Source: Zygnema circumcarinatum (Eukaryota; Streptophyta; Zygnematophyceae; Zygnematales; Zygnemataceae). Taken from it: a DNA stretch of 64,000 bases. The translations under genes were made by a program, and so were the position numbers. Positions 51,427 through 62,359 of this stretch are shown here, piece after piece. Below the pieces are notes generated by a model. The model saw nothing but the letters and a program-made list of their open reading frames with translations, made no database searches and had not been told where the DNA came from. Where the stretch lies: positions 249,578 through 313,577 of the forward strand of contig CM074811.1 of the NCBI GenBank assembly GCA_037447605.1. The letters are read 5' to 3'. The stretch's first letter is position 1. Each line of letters begins with the position of its first letter.

Positions 51427-51466
51427 TGGCATTGATCTCACGCATGGCGATGTCATCCAATGCACA
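51427..51466 (-). repeat. dispersed palindromic repeat, core form
   Basis: TTGGCATTGATCTCACGCAT then GGCGATGTCATCCAATGCAC matches the reverse of the core. It is shared with unit 2 (58395-58434), so it predates the duplication. Confidence 0.78.
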
Positions 51467-51750
51467 TGCACAAGAAAACATGGAGCATGGAACCAACATG
51501 GATGGTGTCCCAACAACATGTTGTTCGTCCTTCCAGTTTGTTCCCAAGCAACATGGTCCGCCCGGACCTCTTCCCGCTTTTTTTTTGGTCCCTCTTGAGC
51601 CGCCGCTCGTGCGCGCCTCGTGAACGGCTTTTGTCGGCAAGCGCGATGCATGGCGTCTGGGACCTGACGTGGCAGAACCCCCGAATTTCGCCACATGCAA
51701 TATCACTTTTTAGGTGCGCGCAAATTTCGGGCCGCCGGGACATAAATAAA

Positions 51751-52444
51751 GGGGGCGACTATTTACAGTGTACGGATTCTGAATGAAGTGTACGATTTCG
51801 TCGGGCAGCAAAAAAAAGGTTTTTTTTGGAGAAAAATGCTGTTTCACACTTTTCAGAATAGATACAGACCTTTTTTCGTCGGATGTACGGATAGTGATTT
51901 GAAATGTACGAAGCGCGCGCGTCTACAAGGTATAAGGGCGCAACACGTGGAGCGACATGATTGGTCGCGGCAATATATGACGTGACAAGTATGTTTGTGA
52001 CCGTGACGTGACGAAACGAGACGCGACAAAAGTGGAGTCCGCGGACGGCAGTCGGAAATAGCGGGGATTAAAACTGACAGAAAAAGATAGGGCACATAAC
52101 GTAGCGTGTTTCAGGAAAAATCTGTCAGTTTTATTCCCGCCATTTCCGACTGCCGTCCGCGGACTCCACTTTTGTCGCGTCTAGTTTCGTCACGTCACGG
52201 TATACTTGACACGTCATAAGTTGTCCCGGCCAATCATGTCGCTCCACGTGTTGAGCCCTTATACCTTGTAGACGCGCGCGCTTCGTACATTTCAAATCAC
52301 CATCCGTACATCCGACGATAAAAGGTCTGTATCTATTCTGAAAAGTGTGAAACAGCATTTTTCGGAAAAAAAAAACCTTTTTTTTGCTGCCCGGCGAAAT
52401 CGTACACTACATTCAGAATCCGTACACTGTAAATAGTCGCCCCC
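51751..52444. mobile_element. 694-bp foldback element with 8-bp target duplication
   Basis: The element starts GGGGGCGACTATTTACAGTG and ends CACTGTAAATAGTCGCCCCC. The two halves are inverted copies of roughly 330 bases around a short loop near 52088-52118. TAAATAAA flanks both sides (51743-51750 and 52445-52452), while unit 2 has one TGAATAAA at the same site. No coding frame of note exists. The 8-bp duplication suggests hAT-type mobilisation. Confidence 0.9.
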
Positions 52445-53906
52445 TAAATAAATCTGCAAATGCAAAATTTCGATCCGCCTGGTCAGCAAGTGGCGGAGGT
52501 CCTGCAGGAGCGGTGCTGACGTGGCACCCAACAAATCGTGGCCAGCCATACATTATCCAGAATATGATTCCAAAAATAAAACTAGATTTTGTAGAAATAG
52601 TGGAAATCTAAAACTGGGACCCCCTTGCGCCGATGGATCCACGTCAGCGCAAGCGCATCAAAACGTCGCACGAGATTCGTCGGTCACCCGGATTTTGGGG
52701 TGCTGACGAATCGGCCGACTGCCGTATCCGTTTGTCTTTTTCGTAACAACCGGTCGATTCGTCGTCAAAATTCAGCTAAACTTTTTGTTTTTTGCGCCAC
52801 GTGGCCAGCATGTGCAGAAAAGATTGCCTGATGTGGCACAAACCAATGAGAACGCAAAAAAGGATTGGCAGAATCTTTTTCTATGCTGTCTTTCTGCCAC
52901 GTCCTAGTCCCACCCCACGATCCCCACAACGTTCCAAAAAATGGAATTTTCCGTTTTAAGGACCCCATCTTCGTATCTGAATGTGACCTTAAATCAAAGT
53001 GAAATCCAGTCTAAATCTTGTACCACGTGTTGCCCCCACAGTACACGCGGCTCCGGGAAATCCGGTCCTTTCCCAAATTAAATGAAGCCTTCAGACGGCC
53101 CCTCATTGGCCCCGCAAATATCGGGCCATCGCGTGTCTGAGTTGACCTTCTAAACGAACGGTTAGATCGTACCCGATCCGAGTCCCGACAAAATCAATCG
53201 ACGGTCCCTATTTCTCAAAATAATCTGTTGAGATGCGGGAATCGTTCCCTCCATCAAATTGATTTTCTGTTTGCCATTATATCGGCCCCAGATCCGCTCC
53301 TCGTGCAGCAAATTTCTTTCAGCCAATAGGAAGAGAGGCTGCCGGCAGCGTGGCCCAAAAAAGTCAAAAACAATTGGGACCGCGCGTGGCCGCGCTGGCC
53401 GCTGGCCAATTGCTGACGCTTTTTCGCCTCCGGGCAGGGAAAAATATTTTGCGCGTGCACAGCGGTACCCTCATGCGACAAAACAAACGGCAGAAGTGGA
53501 CATGTTGCAGTCACGGGCAGCATTAGAAAAATGAACTTTGACCAGAATTTGGATATAGGAAATTTTTTGGGACGCTGTGATTGGTTGGAGCTTTCCTTCA
53601 ACCAATGAGAGTCTTTCTTTGAATACTTTTTCTGCCCGAATGCGGCCAGGGAAATGTACACGCGCGCGGCTCCTCACCTGCCCGGAGAAAAAGTTGCATC
53701 TCAAACTGCCCAGAAAAAGTGCCTCCCTTTTCCTCCCTCGGACTTCACATAAAGCGCCGCCTCTCAGCTTCTTCCTCAAGGCTCTCTTTCTCGCTCTCTC
53801 TCCCTCTCCCTCTCCCTCTCCCTTCCTCTCTCTCCCTCTCCCACTATTCCTCTCTTTCCCTCGCTCTCGCTTCCTCTCCCTGTCTCTCTCGTGTGTCTTC
53901 CGCACC

Positions 53907-54755
53907 ATGATGAAGCTCGATCTGCATGTCGAACTGGAGGACGGCCCCGCCCACCGGCCTGAAAAGGCTGACCCTGCTCGATGCTGCTCCAGCCAATCGG
54001 AAACCCTAAATGAAGAAGAGGGAGAGGCCGACGGATTCCTTTGCGGACAGCTTCACGCCGTCGGGGACCACTCGCTGGAGTCCTTTTGGGGCGAGGAGGA
54101 GCGGGAGGAGGAGGGAGAGGAGGCCAAGTGGGAGGCTCTGTACGACAGCGAAAAGGGGTCTCCATGCTCCGAAATGGATTTCTGTGACCAGGAATGGGAA
54201 AATATGACATGGAGATACTGGCTGGAGCTGCCCAAGCGGAGCAGCAAGAGGGGGGTCAGCTGGTCGGTGGATTCGGAGGTGGATCCGGAGAAGGTGGAAT
54301 TGGATAACGCGCGGAGGAGAAAGAGCACTTCTGCCTGCGGTGAGACAACTTCTTCGTTCCTTTTCGCTGTTAATTTTTTAGATTTTTTAGTGTGAGATTA
54401 TCTTTAATTTAGTGGATTGAGTAGTATACGAAGGAGGAAGAGAGTGGAGGCAGAGGGAGAGAGAGGAGGGGTGATCAAGTTATCTAATGTAATCTTTCTC
54501 TCTCATTTTGTGTTTACAGAAGAATATCGTGAGCTCTGCTCCTTGGAACGGATCGAGTCTGCGCGGGAGAGGGTGCAGCACGCGGCCCACAAGCTGGTAG
54601 ACGCGCAGCTGCGACTGCAAGAGATTCAGCTCCTGCACACGGAGCAGGAAAAGGAAGAAATAGAAGCGCCGAGCAAAGCAGGGTCAGGGTCGCGCTCTGG
54701 AGTCGTGCACTGGCTGGCGGCGCGCCTCAAGGGGAGCCGCAGCGACAAAGATTGA
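53907..54755 (+). CDS. unrecognised acidic protein with C-terminal coiled coil, copy 1
   Basis: Two exons, 53907-54339 and 54520-54755, total 669 bases (222 residues plus stop). The leader is pyrimidine-rich, and the start is CACCATGATGAAG. The N-terminal two thirds is acidic, with MMKLDLHVELEDG, CCSSQSETLNEEE, EEEREEEGEEAKWEALYDSE and a Trp-rich WENMTWRYWLELPKRSS. Exon 2 encodes a predicted helix (EYRELCSLERIESARERVQH, DAQLRLQEIQLLHTEQEKEE) followed by a basic tail. No known domain, signal or membrane segment is seen. Copy 2 differs at about six residues, so both look maintained. Confidence 0.75.
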
Positions 54756-56137
54756 AGGGGATACTTGTTTGCGAGGATTGCTTCACTCTTGCATTGGCAA
54801 GGACTAGACAGTGAAGACTTAGATAGGAAAAAATTGCATGAATTATGTACATAGAGCGGCTGGTTACGCCTTTGACAGGGATTGAAGCGTGTAAGCGAAG
54901 GAAGAAAGTGTGAGAGAGTCGACAGTTAGACATAAGATCGAGTGCTGGCAGTGAGGGGGGGCGGTGACCTCCCTTCGTGACTTTCTCTGTCGTCCTGTTG
55001 AAGATGAACACGAGTGGGGGACTTCGTATCGGCATGTCAGCACGAGGGAGAGGATCGCACCCAACTGGGTTTTTGGTCCCAAACTGGTCTTTAGACTGTC
55101 TACGAATTCTTGTTTGCCACATACTTCGCTTACTAATATGGGAAGGTCGGAGCTCAGCTGAAAGCCGAGATTCTGGATAAACCATTCCTCCTTTTAGAAG
55201 ATAACGTGTTTACCCTCTTTCTTCTTCTTGTCTTCTTCTTCTTCGGTGTGCTGTCTATTGCTCAGTGGGTGGGAAAAGGACGGTTACCGAACGGTGGTCA
55301 GAACGATGAGCTTATGTTGCGCACAAATTACTTTAGAATGGTGAACATTTTCACTGAACTGTACATCATAGAATTGAGCAACGCATCACACTTTTTTAGT
55401 ACATTTGATGGCATCATCGCCATGGTGAGGTCAATGCCACATATTCCTTCCATCATACATCCATAACCAAGTTCATGGCACACATACCCATCATCATCAT
55501 GCGCATGGAGGAACCCAGTTTTGAGTCCAGTGAGGAGGGGAACAAGCATATCCGTATGGTGAGGACTCTGAAAAGGGAAGTGGCATTGATCTCACGAGTG
55601 CGAGGCCATCAAATGTACTAAAAAAGTGTTCTTCATCAAGTTGTGGCCGTACGCATTTCAATCAACTGCACGGACGTAAGAGTTTTCTCAAGGAAGGGGA
55701 GAATTGGACACTGAAGGGGCTTCCATTGAAAAGGAAAAATAAAACAGACTTAGGCGTTTGGTTGTCTTTACAAGGAAATGGAAAGGGTTGGGGAAGGAGG
55801 AATAGGATAGAAAAAAATATTTTTTCTTGGGATGAGGGAATCCATGGCTGCCGCTTCAGCAAAGAACGAAAGGAGGCGCGAGCATGGAGAGGCGGAGGGC
55901 GCCCCTCCGCGCAGCAAACGCAAGCGATATCTGTCGAGCAAGCAGGGGTGAGAGGAGGAGGAGAGAGGGAGAGAGACGGCGGGGAGGGGGCGTGCAGAGA
56001 GGGGGAGGGGGCAATGGGAGGGGGAGAGGGAGAGGGAGAGGAAAAGGATGAATTAAGGAGGGAGGTGGTGAGGAGGGAAGGAGGGGAGGGATAGAGGGGG
56101 AAAGGGAGAGGCGGTGAAAGCTGTGCTCTTGCTGGCT
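54756..56137. other. junction between the two duplicated units and leader of MBD4-like copy 2
   Basis: This covers the 3' flank of the unknown gene copy 1, about 70 bases of unshared junction DNA (55236-55306), the start of unit 2 and its MITE, and a purine-rich GGGAGA tract (about 55945-56110). A short frame from the ATG at 55844 (MAAASAKNERRREH and on, KRKRYLSSKQG) is conserved at 47938 in unit 1 and ends at a donor-like GGGTGAG. It may be a first coding exon of MBD4L, but I could not find an acceptor in matching phase. Confidence 0.55.
55389..55628. mobile_element. MITE with palindromic terminal repeats, unit 2 copy
   Basis: The left terminal repeat starts CACTTTTTTAGTACATTTGA and runs through GATGGCATCATCGCCAT to TCAATGCCAC. 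The right terminal repeat is the reverse complement, ending ATGTACTAAAAAAGTG. The arms are about 50 bases and the whole is 240 bases with no frame. No clear target duplication was found. Confidence 0.82.
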
Positions 56138-58144
56138 ATGATGTCGCTTGTGTCATTGGCGAAGAAAAGAAGGTTTCAGGATGATGAAAGATACCCAAAA
56201 GTTGTGATAGAAGCAAGAGAGCTAGGGTTAAGCAGCCCATCTTCGGAAAGTCAGGAACCAAGAACACCAAGAAAGCCAAAATTACCTTGCTGGAAGCGCA
56301 ACAGAAGTATTAAAGAATTTAATGGTAATAGAAATGGAAAACCTTATGCTTTAAGGAGCTTAAAATATGAGTCCCAGAAGATGGAGGAGGAGGCAGCTGC
56401 AACCGCGGAGGCTGTGAAGGGCGACTCCACCACACAAACCCTAAAACCAAAAAAGAGAAATTTGGATGATGTAGTTCAAAGCTTTGCGTGGAGGGAGGAG
56501 GATGTTGAGGGGGTTGGAAAGAAGAGGAGGTTTAGTAGAGAAGGGGCATGTGATTGTGCTGTGTGTAAAAATTATAGAGGGAGCGCTGCAGCAGGCGCGA
56601 GGGAGGGAGAGCAGATAGAGACTGACAAGGGAGGGAGCTCTCCTGTTTATGGAGGTCGGGAGGTAAGCTTAGAAGGGATTGTTCGGGCTTCGGAAGAGGA
56701 GGAAACCCTAAAATGTGAGCCGTTAGAGGATAAACACTCTGAAAAAAGAAACAGAGAGAGTGGAGACAAGCATGGAAATGTGAAGGATTGGGGAGACGGT
56801 CGGGAGATGACGGCATCCATGGATGAGGAGTGTGGCAGAACTGCACAGGGAGGGAGGGCGATGGCAGAGTGTATAGGCGAAGGAGACGATGCTTTAATCG
56901 AGGGTGAAGGAAAGGATGCTACATGGAAGGAGAGAGTTTTACTTCATCCAAAGATTAGTGTAGCGAGAGCTAAAGCTCAACTTGAAGCCGCAGTTTCCCT
57001 TAAGCTTGGACAGCATTTGAAAGGCGGTATTGCTGGGAGAGGGGCTGAAACCTATGGGGAGATGAAGGTGGAGGAGTTTTGGCGAGGGAGTTCGGAGGAG
57101 GAGTGTGTTGTGAGTGGTCGGAAACGTAGAGAGAAGAAGGCAATGCAAGAGCAGCGGAAGTTAACTGAGCGGAGGAGAGAGAGGGCAGAAAGAGAGGGTG
57201 TGTCGATAGCGCGGGTGGTGAAGGAGCGGAGAAATGTGGTGGAGCCTTTCTGGAAGCCGCCGGCATCGCCATTCGGTTTAATTCAGGAGAGGCTTTATGC
57301 CGATCCATGGAGAGTCATGGTGGCTTGCATTCTCTTAAATAAAACAGCAGGAGCACAGGTGAGTCTAATGAGCAAAAGGTCGTCCTTCTTTCTGCTCATT
57401 TTCTCACTTGCCAAGTAATGTTTGTAGGGTATTTCAATCGATGCCACCCGGGAAGAGTAAATGGCCTCTAGAATGGCTGCTGAGTCCTTGTTGTGACGGA
57501 AAAATCGGCAGGCTTTTTTAATTTTAACCAAACGATTTCAACGACATTCTGACTTTAAGGCATGACTCACTAAGATTAGGGTTAAGATGCTTTGAAGAAT
57601 TATGCTTGTTTTGGAGGATGATCATTTCATGTTTGTGCAGATGCACAAGGTGATTTGGAACCTCTTCAAGCTGTGCCCCTCACCGGAGGCAGCGGCAAGC
57701 GCACAAGCGCGCGATATTGCAGCCCTGCTGGAGACTCAGGGCCTTCAAAATGTGAAGGCAAAAACAATCCAAAAATTCTCCTCGAGATTCCTCGACGACG
57801 ACTGGACGGACATCATGGATCTCCCCGGCGTTGGGAAGTACGCCTCTCTCTCTCTCTCCCCCCCCCTCTACCTCCCGCCTTCCCCCTCCCCTCCTTTCGT
57901 CTCCCTGATGTCATTTTCCTCACTATTCCGTATCTTTTCCTTGTTCTCATCCCTCCGCGCGGGATGCAGGTATGCCGCGGACGCCTACGCCATGTTCTGC
58001 GAGGGGCGGTGGAGGGAGGTCGCTCCCACGGACCATGCGCTGACCAAGTACTGGGCGTGGCTCCATGAGACGGGCGGGCAGGGCATGGCCTTCAAGGAGG
58101 AGGAGGAGCAGCAGGAGGGCTTCTCCCTCTCCGTGAGGGAATGA
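56138..58144 (+). CDS. MBD4L: MBD4-like DNA glycosylase, copy 2 (long frame intact)
   Basis: Exons 56138-57358, 57641-57837 and 57970-58144 give 530 residues plus stop; exons 2 and 3 have the same lengths as in copy 1. The N-terminal part includes a basic nuclear-type stretch (KPKLPCWKRNR) and a long acidic, Glu-rich region with no recognised domain. The glycosylase domain at the C-terminus matches copy 1, with LLNKTAGAQMHKVIWNLFKL, MDLPGVGKYAADAY and the catalytic Asp in PTDHALTKY. Intron 2 is only 132 bases. The true start may be further upstream (GTG-initiated frame from 56114, or an exon at 55844). Role: repair of G:T and G:U mismatches produced by deamination. Confidence 0.88.
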
Positions 58145-58193
58145 TTGGAACAGACCTGCCCTGCGCGTGCAGGCGATGACGGGGAAGGGGAAA

Positions 58194-58255
58194 GGGGCAG
58201 GGGCAGGGTTCGAACCCTAGACCTCCCGGTACCCACACTGGAGGCTCGAACGAGT
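58194..58255 (-). repeat. possible tRNA-derived SINE remnant, unit 2
   Basis: The minus strand reads GGGAGGTCTAGGGTTCGAAC, a B-box-like element equivalent to 51086-51150. Confidence 0.33.
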
Positions 58256-58394
58256 GCACGTGTGGAATTTGGCGGTTGGCGGCAATGCTCTCATGACTTT
58301 CGACGGGCAATGTTGGGTTTGTGTGGGGAGCAATGTGAGAGGTTTATCGCATGTAAGCTGCAATTCCAGATTCCGAACGAAGAGAAACATGAAT

Positions 58395-58434
58395 TGGCAT
58401 TGATGTCACGCATGGCGACCTCATCCAATGCACA
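58395..58434 (-). repeat. dispersed palindromic repeat, core form, unit 2
   Basis: TTGGCATTGATGTCACGCAT then GGCGACCTCATCCAATGCAC is the duplicate of the copy at 51427-51466. Confidence 0.76.
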
Positions 58435-60209
58435 TGGAGAAGAAAACATGGAGCATGGAACCAACATGGATGGTGTCCCAACAACATGTTGTTCCTCCTT
58501 CCAGTTTGTTCCCAAGCAACATGGTCCGCCCGGACCTCTTCCCGCTTATTTTTTATTTTTTGGTCCCAATTGAGCCGCCGCTCGTGCTCGCCACGTGAAC
58601 GGCTTTTGTCGGCTAGCGTGATGCATGGCGTCTGGGACCTGACGTGGCAGAACCACCGAATTTCGCCACATGCAATATCACTTTTAAGGTGCGCGCAAAT
58701 TTCGGGCCGCCGGGTCATGAATAAATCTGCAAATGCAAAATTTCGATCCGCCTGGTCAGCAAGTGGCGGGGGTCCTGCAGGAGCGGCAATTGACGTGGCA
58801 CCAAAAGGAAAAGTCCCCAGCCATACATTATCCAGGAAACGATTCGAAAAATAAACTTAGATTTTGTAGAAATAGCAGAAATCTAAAACTGGGACCCCCT
58901 TGCGCCGGAGGATCCTTAAAATCAAAATCAGGCACGTCGGGGATCCACGTCAGTGCAAGCGCATCAAATCGTCGCGCGAGATTCGTCGGTAGGCCGGATT
59001 TTGGGGTGCTGACGAATCGGCTGACCACCCTACACTTTTGTCGTTTTCTTATCGGTCGACTCGTACTAAAAATTCAGCTAGACTTTTTGTTTTCTCCGCC
59101 ACGTGGTAGCCAGCATGTGCAGAAAAGATTGTCTGACCTGGCTTGAACCAATGAGAACGCACAAAAGGATTAGCAGAATCTTTTTCTATGCTGTCTTTCT
59201 GCCACGTCCTAGTCCCACCCCACGATCCCCAGAACGTTCCAAAAAATGGAATTTTCGGTTTTAAGGACCCCATCGTCGTATCTGAATGTGACCTTAAATC
59301 AAATTTAAATCCAGTCAAACCAGTCAAAATCTTGTATCACGTGGTGCCCCCACAGTACACGCGGCTCCGGGAAATCCGGTCCTTTCCCAAATTAAATGAA
59401 GCCTTCAGACGGCCCCTCATTGGCCCCGCAAATAACGGGCCATCACGTGTCTGAGTTGACCTTCCAAACGAACGGTTAGATCGTACCCAATCCTAGTCCC
59501 GACAAGAAAAATCGACGGTCCCAATTTCTCAAAAATCTGCTGAGATTGCGGGAAATCGTGCCCACCATCAAATTGAATTTCTGTTTGCCATTAAATCGGC
59601 CCCAGATCCGCTCCTCGTGCAGCGAATTTCTTTCAGCCAATAGGAAGAGAGGCTGCCGGCAGCGTGGCCCAAAAAAGTCAAAAAAAATTGGGACTGCGCG
59701 TGGGGGGGGGAGGGGAGGCTGGCGGCTGGCCAATGGCTGACACTATTTCGCCGCCGGGCAGGGAAAAATATTTCGCGCGTGCGCAGTGGTACCCTAATGC
59801 GACAAAACAAACGGCAGAAGTGGACAAGTTGCAGTCACGGGCAGCATTAAAAAAATGAACTTTGACCAGAATTTGGATATGGGAGATTTTTAGGGACGCT
59901 GTGATTGGCTGGAGTGTTCCGTCAGCCAATGAGAGTCTTTCTTTGAATATTTTTCTCTGCCCGAATGCGACCAAGGAAATGAACACGCGCGCGGCTCCTC
60001 ACCTGCCCGGAGAAAAAGTTGCATCTCAAACTGCCCGGAAAAAGTGCCTCCCTTTTCCTCCCTCGGACTTCACATAAAGCGCCGCCTCTCAGCTACTTCC
60101 TCAAGGCCCTTTCTCTCTCCCTCTCCCACTCCCTCTCCCTCTCCCACTATTCCTCTCTTTCCCTCGCTCTCTCTGCCTCTCCCTCTCTCTCTCTCGTGTC
60201 TCCCGCACC

Positions 60210-61061
60210 ATGATGAAGCTCGATCTGCATGTCGAACTGGAGGACGGCCCCGCCCACCGGCCTGAAAAGGCTGACCCTGCTCGATGCTGCTCCAGCCAAT
60301 CGGAAACCCTAAATGAAGAAGAGGAAGAGGCCGACGGATTCCTTTGCGGACAGCTTCACGCCGTCGGGGACCACTCGCTGGAGTCCTTTGGGGGCGAGGA
60401 GGAGCGGGAGGAGGAGGGAGAGGAGGCCAAGTGGGAGGCTCTGTACGACAGCGAAAAGGGGTCTCCATGCTCCGAAACGGATTTCTGTGACCAGGAATGG
60501 GAAAATATGACATGGAGATACTGGCTGGAGCTGCCCAAGCGGAGCAGCAAGAGGGGGGTCAGCTGGTCGGTGGATTCGGAGGTGGATCCGGATAAGGTGG
60601 AATTGGATAACGCGCGGAGGAGAAAGAGCACTTCTGCCTGCGGTGAGAAAACTTCTTCGTTCCTTTTCACTGTTAATTTGTGAGAGTTTTTAGTGTGAGA
60701 TTATTCTTTAATTTATTGGATTGAGTAGTATACGAAGGAGGAAGAGAGAGAGGAGGCAGAGGGAGAGAGAAGAGGGGTGATCAAGTTATCTAATGGTATA
60801 TTTCTCTCTCATTTTGTGTTTACAGAAGAATATCGTGAGCTCTGCTCCTTGGAACGGATCGAGTCTGCGCGGGAGAGGGTGCAGCACGCGGCCCACAAGC
60901 TGGTAGACGCGCAGCTGCGACTGCAAGAGATTCAGCTCCTGCACACGGAGCAGGAAAAGGAAGAAATAGAAGCGCCGAGCAAAGCAGGGTCAGGGTCGCG
61001 CTCTGGAGTCGTGCACTGGCTGGCGGCGCGCCTCAAGGGGAGCCGCAGCGACAAAGATTGA
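60210..61061 (+). CDS. unrecognised acidic protein with C-terminal coiled coil, copy 2
   Basis: Exons 60210-60642 and 60826-61061 have the same lengths as copy 1 and encode 222 residues. Differences from copy 1 are few and mostly mild: Gly to Glu in the first acidic run, Trp to Gly after SLESF, Met to Thr in CSETDFCDQE, and Glu to Asp in VDPDKVELD. The helix-rich second exon appears identical. Conserved length, splice sites and exon 2 indicate that selection acted on both copies after duplication. Function is unknown; lack of a signal or membrane segment suggests a cytosolic or nuclear protein. Confidence 0.75.
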
Positions 61062-62145
61062 AGGGGATACTTGTTTGCGCGGATTGCTTCACTCTTGCAT
61101 TTGCAAGGACTAGAAGGACAGTGAAGACTTAGATAGGAAACAATTGCATGAATTATGTACATAGAGCGGCTGGTTACGCCTTTGACAGGGATTGAAGCGT
61201 GTAAGCGAAGGAAGAAAGTGTGAGAGAGTCGACAGTTACACATAAGATCGAGTGCTGGCAGTGAGGGGGGGCGGTGACCTCCCTATGTGACTTTCTCTGT
61301 CGTCTTGTTGAAGATGAACACGAGTGGGGGACTTCGTATCGGCATGTCAGCACCAGAGAGAGGATCGCACCCAACTGGGTTTTTGGTCCCAAACTGGTCT
61401 TTAGACTGTCTACGAATTCTTGTTTGCCACAGACTTCGCTTACTAATATGGGAAGGCCAGAGCTCAGCTGAAAGCTGAGATTCTGGATTAACCATTCCAC
61501 TTTTTAGAAGATAACGGTTTTACCCTCTTCTTTCTTCTTGTGACAGGCGGAATTTTTTGCCATCGGAAACAGTTTTTTTCTCTTCTTATTTTGCGTCTGC
61601 GGTTTTCTACCTTCACGAATCGTGTTGTCATCACTTGAACCATATTTCTATTCAATGTGGACCCCTTTGATCATTGAACTTTTCAGATGAAGATACGTGT
61701 TTGTTCCCAATGTTGTTACGGGTTGTTTGTTTGTCTGTTGTGTTTGTGGTTAATTTATTTATGCTCAATTTTAATGTTATATGTTAGAAAGACACATTAT
61801 GAAACATGTATATGTTTTGTGTGCATGCATCATGGCCCATGTCATGGCAACCAAAGGAACTGAACTTGACAATCTACTTATGTTATCACGGCAATGGACC
61901 ATGTTCTAGCGTTGGCGGAATGTATAGAGAAACTCTCGTTTCCCTTCAGGCCTCCTACCCGAGGCGCTCGCGCTCCCCAGAATCGTCATACCGATGGAAG
62001 GTGAATTCGCAAAAGTGACACTACATTCCACGAAAACCTACATAACAATCCACACATCACACACCACAAAACACAAACACACACCAGTTCCAGCTAGGAA
62101 ACAAACAAACAACAACAAAAAAACGCTGATAACGCTGCAACGCAA

Positions 62146-62180
<35 letters not shown>

Positions 62181-62359
62181 AACGCTGCATACGACATACC
62201 GCATCGAACCACATACAGACATCATGCGTCATGATCATGATGTGTACATCACACATCACACCCTACACGTGGTGATGCAAAAGCAGGCAGCCAACAAAAG
62301 TGGTAGCCCTGCTCCTCTGTTTGTATGGGAATTTGTATGATAATCTCAACGGCCTCAGC
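61062..62359. other. convergent intergenic region
   Basis: Unit 2 homology ends near 61545. The rest is AT-rich without recognised genes. It includes a run of eleven CTG units (62147-62179) and an ACACAAAC-rich stretch before it. It separates the plus-strand unknown gene from the minus-strand F-box/LRR gene. Confidence 0.6.
62147..62179. repeat. CTG trinucleotide microsatellite, 11 units
   Basis: Eleven perfect CTG units lie in intergenic DNA. Confidence 0.96.

Larger units (their letters stand above)
51040..53906. other. region between MBD4-like copy 1 and the downstream unknown gene
   Basis: Apart from the two inserted elements and the dispersed repeat, this 2.9 kb is conserved in unit 2 (58145-60209), including CCACGTGGC near 52798, TCTGCCACGTCC and the pyrimidine-rich leader (53789-53890) before the next start codon. 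I recognise no gene in it. Confidence 0.6.
58145..60209. other. region between MBD4-like copy 2 and the downstream unknown gene
   Basis: This is the empty-site counterpart of 51040-53906. It retains the SINE-like scrap (58194-58255), a dispersed palindromic core (58395-58434), and a pyrimidine-rich leader (60105-60198). No gene recognised. Confidence 0.6.
55307..61545. repeat. tandem duplication, unit 2
   Basis: This is the direct repeat of 47400-55235. It is shorter because it lacks the 0.8-kb CT expansion and the 135-bp and 694-bp insertions. Gene order and orientation are the same: MBD4-like glycosylase and then the unknown acidic protein. Confidence 0.93.
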
